Shown here one piece after another: positions 47,387 through 56,727 of a DNA stretch of 64,000 nucleotides (its first letter is position 1; every line of letters begins with the position of its first letter). Position numbers and translations under genes: made by a program. The notes beneath the pieces are model-generated. The model saw only the letters and a program-made list of their open reading frames with translations. It searched no databases and was not told the DNA's origin. Origin of the DNA: Alkalihalobacillus sp. LMS6 (GTDB taxonomy: Bacteria; Bacillota; Bacilli; Bacillales; Bacillaceae_D); NCBI RefSeq assembly GCF_024362765.1, contig NZ_CP093302.1:1642001-1706000 (forward strand). Reading direction: 5' to 3'.

Positions 47387-47406
47387 ATATAATGATCGTT
47401 CTATAT
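47387..47406 (+). promoter_or_regulatory. TetR operator, copy 2, upstream of the MFS gene
   Basis: ATATAATGATCGTTCTATAT is a palindrome-like site sharing 12 consecutive bases (TGATCGTTCTAT) with copy 1. It lies 17 bases before the MFS start codon and includes a possible -10 (TATAAT). Confidence 0.75.
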
Positions 47407-47423
47407 AAAAGGATGTGGTGTAA

Positions 47424-48566
47424 ATGTGGAAGTTCGTATTACCTGGACTGGCGATGATTGCAGTCACGTATGCATTCGCACGACTAAGCTTTGGTTTATT
47501 TTTGCCCGATATTGCAGTAGATTTGCAGTTAAGTGAAAGTGATAGTGGCCTAATTGGCTCGTTAGGCTATGTTGCCTACTCTCTTGCTTTGCTTGTCTCT
47601 TCAGCTGGCATTATGTGGTTTGGACAACGAAAAGTGAATGCATTAGCTGGACTAACGGCAGTCACTGGCTTGCTCGGAATCTCTTTAGCCCAATCAGCGA
47701 TCTTTTTAGCTAGTAGTGTATTCGTGGCAGGTCTTGGAAGTGGGTTGGCTTCACCAGCTCTAAGTCAAATTGCACGGCAAATGCTGGCAAAAAATCAATT
47801 GGATCGCGGAAATACGTGGATAAACAGTGGAACTAGTTTTGGAATGATTATAACTGGCCCGATTGTACTACTTTTTACAGAACATTGGCGGTTATCATAT
47901 GGTTTGTTTGCCATCATTGCTCTAGCTGTTCTTGTATGGAATCTAGTGTCTATTCCGAGAGAGGAAAACAAGGAAGAACCAAAGGATCGATCAATCAACT
48001 GGCTCTCTATTCTGAATCAAGCAAAAGGTCTCCTACTCGCTTCAATCATTGTTGGGATTAGCTCATCAATCTATTGGACTTTTTCAAGAAGTTTTTTAAC
48101 GGTGGAACATGGTGTTTCAGCAAATGAAAGTGTGCTTTTTTGGGTCATGATGGGTATAGCAGGTATTTTAGGTGGGGTCGCCGGCGGTTTCATCCAACAG
48201 ATCGGGATGAAGTGGTCATATCGCTTCGTTTTACTCGCGTTGCTTAGTTCAATTGCGATCCTACTCGTATCATCAAGACTAACAATCTACTTATCAGCCA
48301 GTCTGTTTGGAAGTGGATATATTTTTTTAACCGGCTTATTTATCGTATGGGCAACGAAGTTATTTGATAAGCTTCCTGCACTAGGCGTCAGTATATCCTT
48401 TCTTGCTTTAGGTATAGGCCAATCGGTTGGCTCTTTCTTTGCAGGGAAAACGATTGAATGGACGTCTTATCCAATCAGCTTTCTGCTGTTTGCGCTAATA
48501 GGTGGAGTAGGGTTGTTCATCACGCCACTGAAAAAAAGTATAGAAGGGCAAAAGACAGCGCCGTAA
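47424..48566 (+). CDS. MFS transporter (CynX/NimT or YfmO-like sugar/drug branch)
   Basis: A 380-residue major facilitator with 12 hydrophobic segments (paired 6+6 around a polar loop at about residues 173-195). The N-terminal RLSFGLFLPDIAVDLQLSESDSGLIGSLGYVAYSLALL is family-typical. Substrate unknown; control by the adjacent TetR protein suggests efflux of an inducing compound. AAAGGATGTGGTG precedes the ATG. Confidence 0.82.
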   Translation: MWKFVLPGLAMIAVTYAFARLSFGLFLPDIAVDLQLSESDSGLIGSLGYVAYSLALLVSSAGIMWFGQRKVNALAGLTAVTGLLGISLAQSAIFLASSVFVAGLGSGLASPALSQIARQMLAKNQLDRGNTWINSGTSFGMIITGPIVLLFTEHWRLSYGLFAIIALAVLVWNLVSIPREENKEEPKDRSINWLSILNQAKGLLLASIIVGISSSIYWTFSRSFLTVEHGVSANESVLFWVMMGIAGILGGVAGGFIQQIGMKWSYRFVLLALLSSIAILLVSSRLTIYLSASLFGSGYIFLTGLFIVWATKLFDKLPALGVSISFLALGIGQSVGSFFAGKTIEWTSYPISFLLFALIGGVGLFITPLKKSIEGQKTAP

Positions 48567-48654
48567 TTGGTGTTGTCTTTAAAATGTTCGTATCTTCTAT
48601 AACATTTATAATTGTCACGTAAATGAAAGCGTGTTAAACTGCAATCAAATATTA

Positions 48655-48683
48655 CACATATATGATCGACAATCTCATATGTG
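48655..48683 (+). promoter_or_regulatory. Inverted repeat before the IclR gene, candidate operator
   Basis: CACATAT (48655-48661) and ATATGTG (48677-48683) are inverted repeats around a 15-base centre, ending at the ribosome binding site of the iclR gene. It suits autoregulation by the IclR protein, or a mRNA hairpin. Confidence 0.45.
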
Positions 48684-48695
48684 ATGGAGGGTGCC

Positions 48696-49448
48696 ATGTC
48701 CGTAAAATCGGCTGTTCGCGTCTTACGTATATTTGAATTGTTAAGCATACATAAGGAAGGTCTAAGTAATAAACAAATTTGTACTTACTTGAAACTCCCA
48801 CAAAGTAGTGCATCAGGACTTATAAAAACGTTGCTAGATGAAAATTACTTGTCATTAAACGAAAGCAATCATTTTATTTTAGGAGCGAAATTAATTCCAG
48901 TTGGACAAGCAGCGATGGAATCATTTAATCTTTCAAATTTAGGTGTAGAAGATTTGAAAGCGCTTATGCTTAGAGTGGAAGAAACCGTATTTATGGCTAC
49001 ATTGGTCGATCATGAACTCATTTACATCGCAAAAATTGACAGCAACCGTTCCATTCGCACATCCGCCTTTTTAGGAGGGAAAAAACCTCTTTATTGTACC
49101 GGACTTGGTAAGGCTTATTTAGCCTATATGCCTCATGAAAAACGAGAGACGTATATACACCAGACTGAATTGGAACCGATTACAGATCACACGATAACCG
49201 ATAAAGAAGAATTAAAAACAAAGCTTATAGATTATCAAAAACAAGGCTATGCCATCGATGATGAAGAAAATGAAGAAGGGCTTTATTGCTTAGCTGCTCC
49301 TATTTTTAACAGTACAGGAGAAATAGAAGCTGCCATAAGTGTTGCTGGACCAAAGGCGAGAATGTTAAAGCATGAAGCGAATATAGTGCAACACGTTAAG
49401 AACACAGCCAATATGATTTCAAGTAAGCTTGGCTATAGAGGAGGGTAA
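48696..49448 (+). CDS. IclR-family regulator of the galactonate operon
   Basis: A 250-residue IclR protein with an N-terminal winged helix-turn-helix (about residues 5-65: AVRVLRIFELLSIHKEGLSNKQICTYLKLPQSSASGLIKTLL) and a C-terminal ligand domain (about 75-250: KKPLYCTGLGKAYLAYM; AIDDEENEEGLYCLAAPI). First gene of the operon and its likely regulator. GGAGG lies 5 bases before the ATG at 48696. The kinase gene begins 1 base after its stop. Confidence 0.88.
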   Translation: MSVKSAVRVLRIFELLSIHKEGLSNKQICTYLKLPQSSASGLIKTLLDENYLSLNESNHFILGAKLIPVGQAAMESFNLSNLGVEDLKALMLRVEETVFMATLVDHELIYIAKIDSNRSIRTSAFLGGKKPLYCTGLGKAYLAYMPHEKRETYIHQTELEPITDHTITDKEELKTKLIDYQKQGYAIDDEENEEGLYCLAAPIFNSTGEIEAAISVAGPKARMLKHEANIVQHVKNTANMISSKLGYRGG

Positions 49449-49449
49449 C

Positions 49450-50403
49450 ATGGATGTCTTAAGCATGGGTGAAACGATGGTTCTCTTTTCACCTCGTTCA
49501 TCTGGCCAACTACGCTATGAAACTGATTTTCAGGCCAAAGTTGCAGGTGCAGAAACAAATACGTTAATAGGCCTAGCTAAGTTAGGATACAAATCAAGCT
49601 GGATTAGCCGAGTTGGTGATGATGAATTTGGTCGGAAAATTATTCACGCCGTTCGAGGTGAAGGGATTGGGACTGAGTCTGTAACCATAGACGATCGCCA
49701 CTCAACTGGGCTATTTTTTAAAGAAAAAACGACAGAGGCATTAACGTCTGTACAGTATTATCGTCATCAATCTGCCGCTAGTTTTTTATCAGTAAACGAT
49801 GTGGAACCCGTTGATGTCAGTCGATTTCAATACGTTTATTTAACTGGTATTACCCCGGCTTTAAGTGAAACCTGTGCGGATGCTGTACATGCACTAATGA
49901 GAAAAGCAATCGCCGCTAGCGTACCGGTTGTATTTGACCCGAACATAAGAAAAAAACTGTTACATGGTGAAATAGGAAAACAACTTATGAAGGACTGCAT
50001 GGCTGCATCAACTATTGCGCTGCCAGGACGCCAAGAAGGAGACTATTTATTCGGTACGACAAATGAAAAGCAGATTGCTGAAGCGTGTATGGAGCTTGGG
50101 GCAGATACAGTTGTAGTGAAGTTAGGGGAAGACGGAGCGTATTTTCAAACGAAAATAGAAAGCGGTTACGTCCCTGCATTTTCGGTTCCGCGTGTAGTGG
50201 ACCCGGTCGGAGCAGGAGATGGATTTGCAGCCGGATTGCTAGCCGGACTTTTAGAAAAAAAGTCGATTGAAGAATCGGTCAAGCAAGGCTGTGCGATTGG
50301 AGCGATTGTGACGCAAGTAAACGGAGATATTGAAGGCTTACCAACGAGAAACCAATTAACAACGTTTATGGAAGCGGATTCTGCTGACGATGTTGCGAGA
50401 TGA
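49450..50403 (+). CDS. kdgK: PfkB-family sugar kinase (2-keto-3-deoxy-gluconate/galactonate kinase)
   Basis: A 317-residue ribokinase-fold kinase. N-terminal GAETNTLIGLAKLG and the C-terminal DPVGAGDGFAAGLLAGL (about residues 253-269) with the catalytic Asp are PfkB signatures. In context it phosphorylates 2-keto-3-deoxy-galactonate (or -gluconate), made by the dehydratase downstream, for the aldolase. The E. coli pathway uses an unrelated kinase family (DgoK), so this is a non-orthologous version. GAGGAGGG is placed 5 bases before the ATG at 49450. Confidence 0.85.
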   Translation: MDVLSMGETMVLFSPRSSGQLRYETDFQAKVAGAETNTLIGLAKLGYKSSWISRVGDDEFGRKIIHAVRGEGIGTESVTIDDRHSTGLFFKEKTTEALTSVQYYRHQSAASFLSVNDVEPVDVSRFQYVYLTGITPALSETCADAVHALMRKAIAASVPVVFDPNIRKKLLHGEIGKQLMKDCMAASTIALPGRQEGDYLFGTTNEKQIAEACMELGADTVVVKLGEDGAYFQTKIESGYVPAFSVPRVVDPVGAGDGFAAGLLAGLLEKKSIEESVKQGCAIGAIVTQVNGDIEGLPTRNQLTTFMEADSADDVAR

Positions 50404-50415
50404 GGAGAGGATCGG

Positions 50416-51045
50416 ATGAGAACGTATCAGGCAATACAATCGGAGAAAATTATTGCCATTATAAGAGGGGCAGAGGCTGGTAATCTTGTTCAAATTGGAC
50501 AAGCACTGAAAGAAGGTGGGATTCAGCTGGTTGAAGTAACACTCAATTCCAATCAAGCTCTCGACGGCATTACACACTTAAAAAAAGAATTTGGCGATGA
50601 ACTTTTTATTGGTGCTGGAACGGTATTGGATCCTGAATCGGCTCGAGCTGCCATTCAAGCAGGAGCAGATTTTATTCTCTCTCCAACTGTTAACATCGAA
50701 ACGATTAACATGACGAAGCGCTACGGAAAAGTGAGTATTCCAGGTGCCTTTACACCAACCGAAATTCTTACAGCCTATGAAAACGGTGCAGACTTCGTGA
50801 AAGTATTTCCAGCGAGGATGGGACCGGACTATATAAAAGATATTCAAGGACCTTTGCCACATATTCCACTTGTACCAACTGGTGGTGTAAACGAACAGAA
50901 TGTTGCATCTTTCTTGAAAATTGGCAGTTCGGCATGTGGAATTGGCAGTTCCCTAGTAAATACGAAAGAAGCTGTTACAGCAGATTCTTTACAAGCGTTA
51001 ACAAGGAGAGCAAAGCGATTTGTTGAGATTGCACGAACGATTTGA
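50416..51045 (+). CDS. dgoA: 2-dehydro-3-deoxy-6-phospho-galactonate/gluconate aldolase (Eda/DgoA type)
   Basis: A 209-residue KDPG/KDPGal aldolase with GAGTVLDPESARAAIQAGADFILSP (about residues 73-97) and the Schiff-base lysine K129 in GADFVKVFPA. It splits the phosphorylated keto-deoxy sugar into pyruvate and glyceraldehyde 3-phosphate. The galactonate version is chosen from the DgoD-like neighbour; a gluconate role cannot be excluded. GAGGAGAGGATCGG precedes the ATG. Confidence 0.88.
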   Translation: MRTYQAIQSEKIIAIIRGAEAGNLVQIGQALKEGGIQLVEVTLNSNQALDGITHLKKEFGDELFIGAGTVLDPESARAAIQAGADFILSPTVNIETINMTKRYGKVSIPGAFTPTEILTAYENGADFVKVFPARMGPDYIKDIQGPLPHIPLVPTGGVNEQNVASFLKIGSSACGIGSSLVNTKEAVTADSLQALTRRAKRFVEIARTI

Positions 51046-51059
51046 AAGGATGAGAATGA

Positions 51060-52208
51060 ATGAAAATTACAAGCTACGAACTTTTTCAAGTGCCACCTAG
51101 ATGGCTTTTCTTAAAAATTGAAACAGATGAAGGCATGATTGGTTGGGGGGAACCGGTCATTGAAGGGAAAGCCGCAACCGTAAAAACAGCTGTTGATGAG
51201 CTCATGCAGTTTTTAATTGGAAAAGATCCTTTACAAATAGAAGATCATTGGAATGTCATGTATCGAGGTGGTTTCTACCGCGGTGGTCCGATTTTAATGA
51301 GTGCGATCTCAGGAATAGACCAAGCCTTATGGGATATAAAAGGGAAGCACTTAGGTGTGCCTGTCCATCAGTTATTAGGTGGAAAAGCGAGAGAATCAAT
51401 TAAAGTCTATTCGTGGATTGGCGGAGATCGTCCTAGCGATGTAGGTGCTGCAGCAAAAGCGGTGGTCGATAAAGGGTTTAAGGCAATTAAAATGAATGGC
51501 ACAGATGAACTCCAGTACATCGACTCTTATGAAAAGATTGACCGAGTTCTTGAAAATGTTGCCGCCATCCGTGAGGCAGTCGGTCCTTATATTGGGATTG
51601 GCATTGATTTTCACGGCAGAGTACATAAACCAATGGCGAAAATTCTTGCTAAGGAGCTAGAGGTATTTCGACCGATGTTCATTGAAGAGCCGGTCCTACC
51701 TGAAAACAACGAAGCATTGCGAGAGATTGCGAATCATACTGTTATTCCAATTGCCACAGGAGAGCGGATGTATTCAAAATGGGATTTTAAAAACCTTTTA
51801 AAAGATGGCTATGTTGATATTATTCAGCCAGATTTGTCTCATGCAGGAGGCATTACAGAAAACAAGAAGATTCTCTCCATGGCAGAAGCATTTGATGTGG
51901 CAGCAGCGCCACATTGTCCATTAGGACCGATTGCACTCGCATCTTGCTTACAAGTAGATGCAACCTGTCATAACGCCTTTATTCAAGAACAAAGTTTAGG
52001 AATTCATTATAATGAAGGATCTGACTTACTAGACTATCTTACGGATGCGAGTGTCTTTACATATAAAGACGGTTACGTCGAAATTCCTGATAAGCCGGGG
52101 CTTGGTATTGAAATCAATGAAGACCATGTAAGAAAGATGGCAAAGATTGGCCATGATTGGAAAAATCCTATCTGGAGACACAATGATTACAGTATCGCGG
52201 AATGGTAA
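51060..52208 (+). CDS. dgoD: D-galactonate dehydratase (DgoD), enolase superfamily
   Basis: A 382-residue mandelate racemase/enolase-family enzyme. It contains the DgoD signatures [49 protein letters not shown] (about 63-99), the metal-ligand residues in [19 protein letters not shown] and [10 protein letters not shown], and [17 protein letters not shown]. It removes water from D-galactonate to give 2-keto-3-deoxygalactonate. Gene order kinase-aldolase-dehydratase-transporter matches the dgo operon of E. coli. Its ribosome binding site is AAAGGATGAGAATG. Confidence 0.93.
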   Translation: MKITSYELFQVPPRWLFLKIETDEGMIGWGEPVIEGKAATVKTAVDELMQFLIGKDPLQIEDHWNVMYRGGFYRGGPILMSAISGIDQALWDIKGKHLGVPVHQLLGGKARESIKVYSWIGGDRPSDVGAAAKAVVDKGFKAIKMNGTDELQYIDSYEKIDRVLENVAAIREAVGPYIGIGIDFHGRVHKPMAKILAKELEVFRPMFIEEPVLPENNEALREIANHTVIPIATGERMYSKWDFKNLLKDGYVDIIQPDLSHAGGITENKKILSMAEAFDVAAAPHCPLGPIALASCLQVDATCHNAFIQEQSLGIHYNEGSDLLDYLTDASVFTYKDGYVEIPDKPGLGIEINEDHVRKMAKIGHDWKNPIWRHNDYSIAEW

Positions 52209-52236
52209 TGGATAGAAAGAAAGAGAGGGAGCAAAC

Positions 52237-53589
52237 ATGTCTTCATTAGGGTTAATCCTCGTCACAATTATCGGGATTGGTGTTCTACTTTATTTGATTA
52301 TGCATTCAAAAATGCAAGCGTTCCTCGCGCTATTGATAGCGAGTATTTTTATTGGAATCTTTACTGGGATGGATCCCACATCGTTAATTGAAACAATGGA
52401 AGAAGGGATGGGTGGAACCCTTGGCTTTATCGCCATCGTCGTCGGGCTTGGTGCGATGTTTGGTGAAATGTTGCGAACGTCTGGCGGAGCAGAACGTTTA
52501 GCCTTTACCTTGGTCGATCGATTTGGGGAAAATCGAGCTCAGTGGGCGTTAGCTTTAACAGGATTTATCGTCGCGATTCCTGTATTTTTAGATGTGGCGC
52601 TCGTTATTTTACTTCCAATTGTTTATAGTTTAGCAATGCGAACAGGCAAGTCACTTCTTTATTATGCAATTCCTTTACTAGCAGGTCTTGCGGTGGCACA
52701 TAGCTTTATCCCGCCCACACCAGGACCGATTGCGGTCGCATCTGTACTTGGCGTAGATTTAGGCTGGATGATGTTGTTCGGCGTTATTGCAGGACTCCCG
52801 GCGATGATTATCGCAGGTCCATTATTTGGTCGCTGGATTGGGAAGCGTGTCCATGTCGGTGTACCGGCACACATCGTAGAAGCAACAAAGCAAGAAGAAA
52901 AATCAACAAAAGAATTACCGAGCTTCGGCTTAATTTGCTTTATTATTTTATTACCACTCGTCATGATTTTGTTAAATACTGCAGGTGACGTGATTTTAGA
53001 AGAAGGTACAACAACGCATCAAATTCTTACATTCGTAGGTCATCCATTTATCGCCTTAATCGTGGCGACGTTACTAGCGATGTATTTCTTAGGAAAACGC
53101 CGTGGAGCAACGAAGGAACAAATTCAAACGATGACAACAAAAGCCCTTGAACCAGCAGGGATTGTCATCCTAATTACTGGAGCAGGTGGCGTCTTTAAAG
53201 AAGTTCTGATTCAGAGTGGTGTTGGCGATGCAATGGGTGAATTAATGGCTTCATCTGGTTTCCCACTTGTGTTACTAGCCTTCTTAATTGCAACTTTTGT
53301 AAGGGTGGCGCAAGGTTCGGCAACGGTTGCGATGATCACTGCAGCTGGACTCGTTTCACCAATCATCGACATGGTCGACTTATCACAGCCTTCCTTAGCA
53401 TTAATTGCTATTGCCATCGCTTGTGGTGCAACTGTTCTATCTCACGTAAACGATTCTGGTTTCTGGCTAGTTAGCCGTTTCCTTGAAATGTCTGAGAAAG
53501 ATACGTTGAAATCATGGACGGTAATGGAAACCATTATCGGTGGTGTCGGTTTTCTTGTCGTGTTTGGACTAAGTTTCTTCTTTTCATAA
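52237..53589 (+). CDS. GntP-family gluconate/galactonate:H+ symporter
   Basis: A 450-residue GntP permease with 12-14 membrane segments; LDVALVILLPIVYSLAMRTGKSLLYYAIPLLAGLAVAHSFIPPTPGPIAVASVLG (about residues 118-172) and VAQGSATVAMITAAG (about 364-378) are family hallmarks. It likely imports the sugar acid that the operon consumes. In E. coli galactonate is carried by DgoT, an MFS protein, so this is another replacement. GAAAGAGAGGGAGC precedes the ATG. Last gene of the operon, with a strong terminator. Confidence 0.9.
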   Translation: MSSLGLILVTIIGIGVLLYLIMHSKMQAFLALLIASIFIGIFTGMDPTSLIETMEEGMGGTLGFIAIVVGLGAMFGEMLRTSGGAERLAFTLVDRFGENRAQWALALTGFIVAIPVFLDVALVILLPIVYSLAMRTGKSLLYYAIPLLAGLAVAHSFIPPTPGPIAVASVLGVDLGWMMLFGVIAGLPAMIIAGPLFGRWIGKRVHVGVPAHIVEATKQEEKSTKELPSFGLICFIILLPLVMILLNTAGDVILEEGTTTHQILTFVGHPFIALIVATLLAMYFLGKRRGATKEQIQTMTTKALEPAGIVILITGAGGVFKEVLIQSGVGDAMGELMASSGFPLVLLAFLIATFVRVAQGSATVAMITAAGLVSPIIDMVDLSQPSLALIAIAIACGATVLSHVNDSGFWLVSRFLEMSEKDTLKSWTVMETIIGGVGFLVVFGLSFFFS

Positions 53590-53606
53590 ACAAGAGATTC
53601 TCTTTT

Positions 53607-53636
53607 AAAAGAGCGCATTCTAGCGCTCTTTTTTTT
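53607..53636 (+). terminator. Rho-independent terminator of the galactonate operon
   Basis: A 10-bp stem AAAAGAGCGC/GCGCTCTTTT with a 6-nt loop, followed by further Ts. Confidence 0.9.
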
Positions 53637-53785
53637 ATGCATATAGACATATTACGTTTGAACGAAATCTCAAAGAGAAAACCCAAGTCTACGTTAGCGG
53701 GGACAATCGTTGAAGCCGTCTAATCAATGTTTTCATAGGATGGAAGAGGCAAAGAGATGAGCCGTATGGAAAGGGGGCATGTATC

Positions 53786-54709
53786 TTGAAGCGACTATCT
53801 CATTTGTTAATCATTTCAAAAGATACGAATTTCTTTACGGACCGAAACTATGCTCATTTAGAAAAGGCGCTTGCTAAGAGCGTCACCGTGACCACTTGGC
53901 GAAGCTCTGGGCATATCCAAGCTATTCTCAAGAAACTTAAACACACGCCAGATTTTATTCTAATTGTAAACGATATTGGGGATCGCTTTGAACCAAACGT
54001 TAATGGATTAAGTGCTGTCTCGATTCCGTCGGCTCTATTTGTAAACGATGTGCACCGCTTTACAGAAAGACGGCGTCAATTTTTAAGGCGCAATCCGACT
54101 ACGTATCTTTTCAGTGTGACGCGAGATGCTTGTTTAGAAACCTATCCAGCGTTTACAAAACGTATGCGGTGGCTACCTCATTTTGTTGAGCCGACAATCT
54201 TTCGAGATTACGGGTTACCAAAAGACTATGATTTTCTATTGCTCGGTGCAGTTAATCACGTTTACCCATTCCGGCAATTGATTCTTAAAACCTTTGAAAA
54301 TCATCCAGGGTTCCATTACCAATCTCATCCTGGCTATTCGTTTCAGTATGAAGAAACGAAACAGTTGGTAGGGACACGATATGCGATGGAAATTAATAAA
54401 GCGCATGTCTTTTTTACTTGTCCATCCGCATATCTGTATCCAGTAAAGAAATATTATGAAGCACTCGCTTGCCGTAGTCTATTGCTTGCTCCAAGTTTTC
54501 CTGAATTAGAGGCGCTCGGGTTTATACCAGGGACTCATTTTGTCTTTGTTCATGAGGAAAATCTTGCTGAAGCCGCAACCTATTATCTCAACCAGAAAAA
54601 AGAGCGGTATAGGATTATGGAAAAGGGTTTCTCTTTTGTTCATCGCTATCATACAACGGAAAAGCGGAGTGAAGACATACTGAAACAAATAGAATTTATT
54701 CTCTCATAA
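53786..54709 (+). CDS. CgeB-like glycosyltransferase (TTG start)
   Basis: A 307-residue protein resembling the spore-maturation CgeB/glycosyltransferase-1 family: DFILIVNDIGDRFEP and DVHRF in the N-half, WLPHFVEPTIFRDYG and DYDFLLLGAVNHVYPFRQ in the centre, and the C-terminal NKAHVFFTCPSAYLYPVKKYYEALACRSLLLAP with the nucleotide-sugar Glu. CgeB is a spore-surface protein in B. subtilis. The start is TTG at 53786, with AAGGGGG 8 bases upstream; an ATG at 53779 is out of frame. First gene of the glycan locus. Confidence 0.78.
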   Translation: MKRLSHLLIISKDTNFFTDRNYAHLEKALAKSVTVTTWRSSGHIQAILKKLKHTPDFILIVNDIGDRFEPNVNGLSAVSIPSALFVNDVHRFTERRRQFLRRNPTTYLFSVTRDACLETYPAFTKRMRWLPHFVEPTIFRDYGLPKDYDFLLLGAVNHVYPFRQLILKTFENHPGFHYQSHPGYSFQYEETKQLVGTRYAMEINKAHVFFTCPSAYLYPVKKYYEALACRSLLLAPSFPELEALGFIPGTHFVFVHEENLAEAATYYLNQKKERYRIMEKGFSFVHRYHTTEKRSEDILKQIEFILS

Positions 54710-54724
54710 GAAAGGGCTGAACGT

Positions 54725-55399
54725 ATGACCAAAAAAATTGGACGCAATGTTGTCGTGGAAGAAGATGTTGTTGTAGGGAAAGATGTTGTCATTGGGGACA
54801 ACACGGTTATTTTAGCAGGAACAGAACTTGGTGATGGTGTGGTTATTGGCGCCAACTGTGTGTTAGGTATTCAAGTTGGTGGCAACAAGCGGATGAGAAA
54901 ATCACTTGGAACAAAACGTAAATTGATTATTGGAAAAGGCACAACGCTAGGCTCTCTTGTCTCCATTTATGCTGGAACGGAACTTGGTGCACATGTTTTT
55001 GTTGGCGATCATGCCAGCATTCGAGAATCTGTCAAAGTCGGAAAAGGAACGGTCATTGGGCGTTCTGCCATAGTTGAATTAAATACAACAATTGGCGAAA
55101 GCTGTACCATTCAAACGTCTGCTTATGTGACTGGAGACACGACGATAGAAGATCATGTGTTTATTGGGCCATGTGTGTCGATGTCAAATGATAAATATAT
55201 GGGCGCGCAAGCGTATGAAATGAAAGGGCCGTATATTAAAAAGGGCGCAAAGATTGGTAACAATGCCACGCTGCTTCCAGGTGTTTGTGTAGGGAAAGGG
55301 ACCATCGTTGGCGCAGGAGCAGTTGTGACGAAAGATACAGGGGATGATGTTGTTGTGGCTGGCGTCCCTGCACGTCCTTTGAAGGGGGAAGGACAATGA
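54725..55399 (+). CDS. Hexapeptide-repeat N-acetyltransferase (WbpD/WlbB-like)
   Basis: A 224-residue left-handed beta-helix acyltransferase with repeated (I/V/L)G-type hexads, from VVVEEDVVVGKDVVIGDN through GNNATLLPGVCVGKGTIVGAGAVVTKDTGDDVVVAGVPARP. The active-site region SNDKYMGAQAYEMKGPYIKKGAKIG matches the WbpD-like group, which N-acetylates the 3-amino group of UDP-GlcNAc3NA. It overlaps the next glycosyltransferase gene by 4 bases (ATGA). AAAGGGCTGAACGT precedes the ATG. Confidence 0.86.
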   Translation: MTKKIGRNVVVEEDVVVGKDVVIGDNTVILAGTELGDGVVIGANCVLGIQVGGNKRMRKSLGTKRKLIIGKGTTLGSLVSIYAGTELGAHVFVGDHASIRESVKVGKGTVIGRSAIVELNTTIGESCTIQTSAYVTGDTTIEDHVFIGPCVSMSNDKYMGAQAYEMKGPYIKKGAKIGNNATLLPGVCVGKGTIVGAGAVVTKDTGDDVVVAGVPARPLKGEGQ

Positions 55400-56634
55400 C
55401 AAAAGTGTGTATGCTCGTCCATACCCATTCCTTTCTAGACACGCGCATCTTTCAAAAGGAAGCAAAATCATTACAAAAACATGGCTACGATGTTGTAATG
55501 ATTGTGCCAAGAATAAAAGGAAAATTATTTAAAGTAAATAAAGAGCCATTTGATAATGAATTGCTGGAACCTTCTTTTATGTATGAAGGCATTAAAATGG
55601 TGACATATGATTTTGAATCGTTTAAACCGACTGTTGAGCATATGCAGGAGCATATTGACGCAAAATCATTAACTTTTAATCATCCACTTGTAAAATTAGG
55701 ATTGGCTGAAAATGCAGATGTGTACCACGCTCATGAAGTGGCCTCGTTATTTGCTGGCATAGGGATTAAGCGACAACGAGAAAAAGAAGGAAAACCGATT
55801 CAATTAATCTTTGATAGCCATGACCTCATTCCTGATCCGTTTGATAAGAAGCCGAAATTTATCGCAATGGGTAAATTGCTAGATGATATGTTAAAGGAGA
55901 TTGATCAATTAATTACGGTCTCCCCATCAATTAAAGCCTACTATATTACAAAACAACCGTTACTACCAATTGAAATTCTCTATAATTCACCTCCATTAAA
56001 CAAAAAATTTAAAGCAAGAGTACCAAAGGATACTGAATTAACGGTTGGCTATGAAGGGCATGTTGCTGATAACAAAAAAGGAAGTAGCGATAAAATCTAT
56101 CAGATGACAGAGCGATCGAAGTCACATATTAACGACTTTACATTTAAAATCATTGGAGGCGTGTTGCACGGCCACAGTCTAGACATTCCAGACACGTTAA
56201 AAGACAATATTTCGTTAACAGGTTGGGTGCCGTTTGAAAACATTGCGGATGAAATGGCCGAAGTCGATATTGGCTGGATTGATTTTGATGATTTAAGTAA
56301 TTCTTTAAATCGATCGTATGCGCTACCGAATAAATTCTTTAGTTATTTAAACAACGGCATTCCTGTTATCGTCAATAAATGTCATGATATGGAACAATTC
56401 ATTCAGACGCACCAGTGTGGGATTGTTTTAAATAAACAAAAAGCTACAGGAGATGATTACGCAGAGGCGATTCTCTATTTGCATCAGAACCGAGATGTCT
56501 TAAAGCAAATGAGTATAAATGCACGTAAAGCAATGGAACAACTCTATAATTGGGAGAAGATGGAGCAACGGATGATTCAGATGTACGAAGCGCTGTTAGA
56601 CGATCAACAAAAGCCTTTCTATATCGAAAAATAA
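55396..56634 (+). CDS. GT4-type glycosyltransferase, copy 1
   Basis: A 412-residue GT-B glycosyltransferase. N-terminal FLDTRIFQKEAKSLQKHGYDV and YHAHEVASLF, central IFDSHDLIPDP and LIFVSPSI-like LITVSPSIKAYY, and the C-terminal NRSYALPNKFFSYLNNGIPVIVNKCHDMEQFI (EX7E-like nucleotide-sugar region) are visible. Its closest relative in the window is the gene at 57942, which shares the whole layout. It overlaps the acetyltransferase gene, so the three plus-strand genes from 53786 form one operon. Confidence 0.85.
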   Translation: MTKVCMLVHTHSFLDTRIFQKEAKSLQKHGYDVVMIVPRIKGKLFKVNKEPFDNELLEPSFMYEGIKMVTYDFESFKPTVEHMQEHIDAKSLTFNHPLVKLGLAENADVYHAHEVASLFAGIGIKRQREKEGKPIQLIFDSHDLIPDPFDKKPKFIAMGKLLDDMLKEIDQLITVSPSIKAYYITKQPLLPIEILYNSPPLNKKFKARVPKDTELTVGYEGHVADNKKGSSDKIYQMTERSKSHINDFTFKIIGGVLHGHSLDIPDTLKDNISLTGWVPFENIADEMAEVDIGWIDFDDLSNSLNRSYALPNKFFSYLNNGIPVIVNKCHDMEQFIQTHQCGIVLNKQKATGDDYAEAILYLHQNRDVLKQMSINARKAMEQLYNWEKMEQRMIQMYEALLDDQQKPFYIEK

Positions 56635-56727
56635 AAACGACCACTTGTGAGAGCTATAATGGCGCTCGCAAGTTTTTAATTAAGGGCATAAAAAAGCGAT
56701 TATGGCAGAGTCATAATCGCTTTTCAG

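Noticed and set aside
53740-53785. CATAGGATG as a sigma-K -10 for the CgeB-like gene
   Set aside because: One mismatch in the -10 and no AC at the right distance; not enough beside the much better site at 59185-59211.
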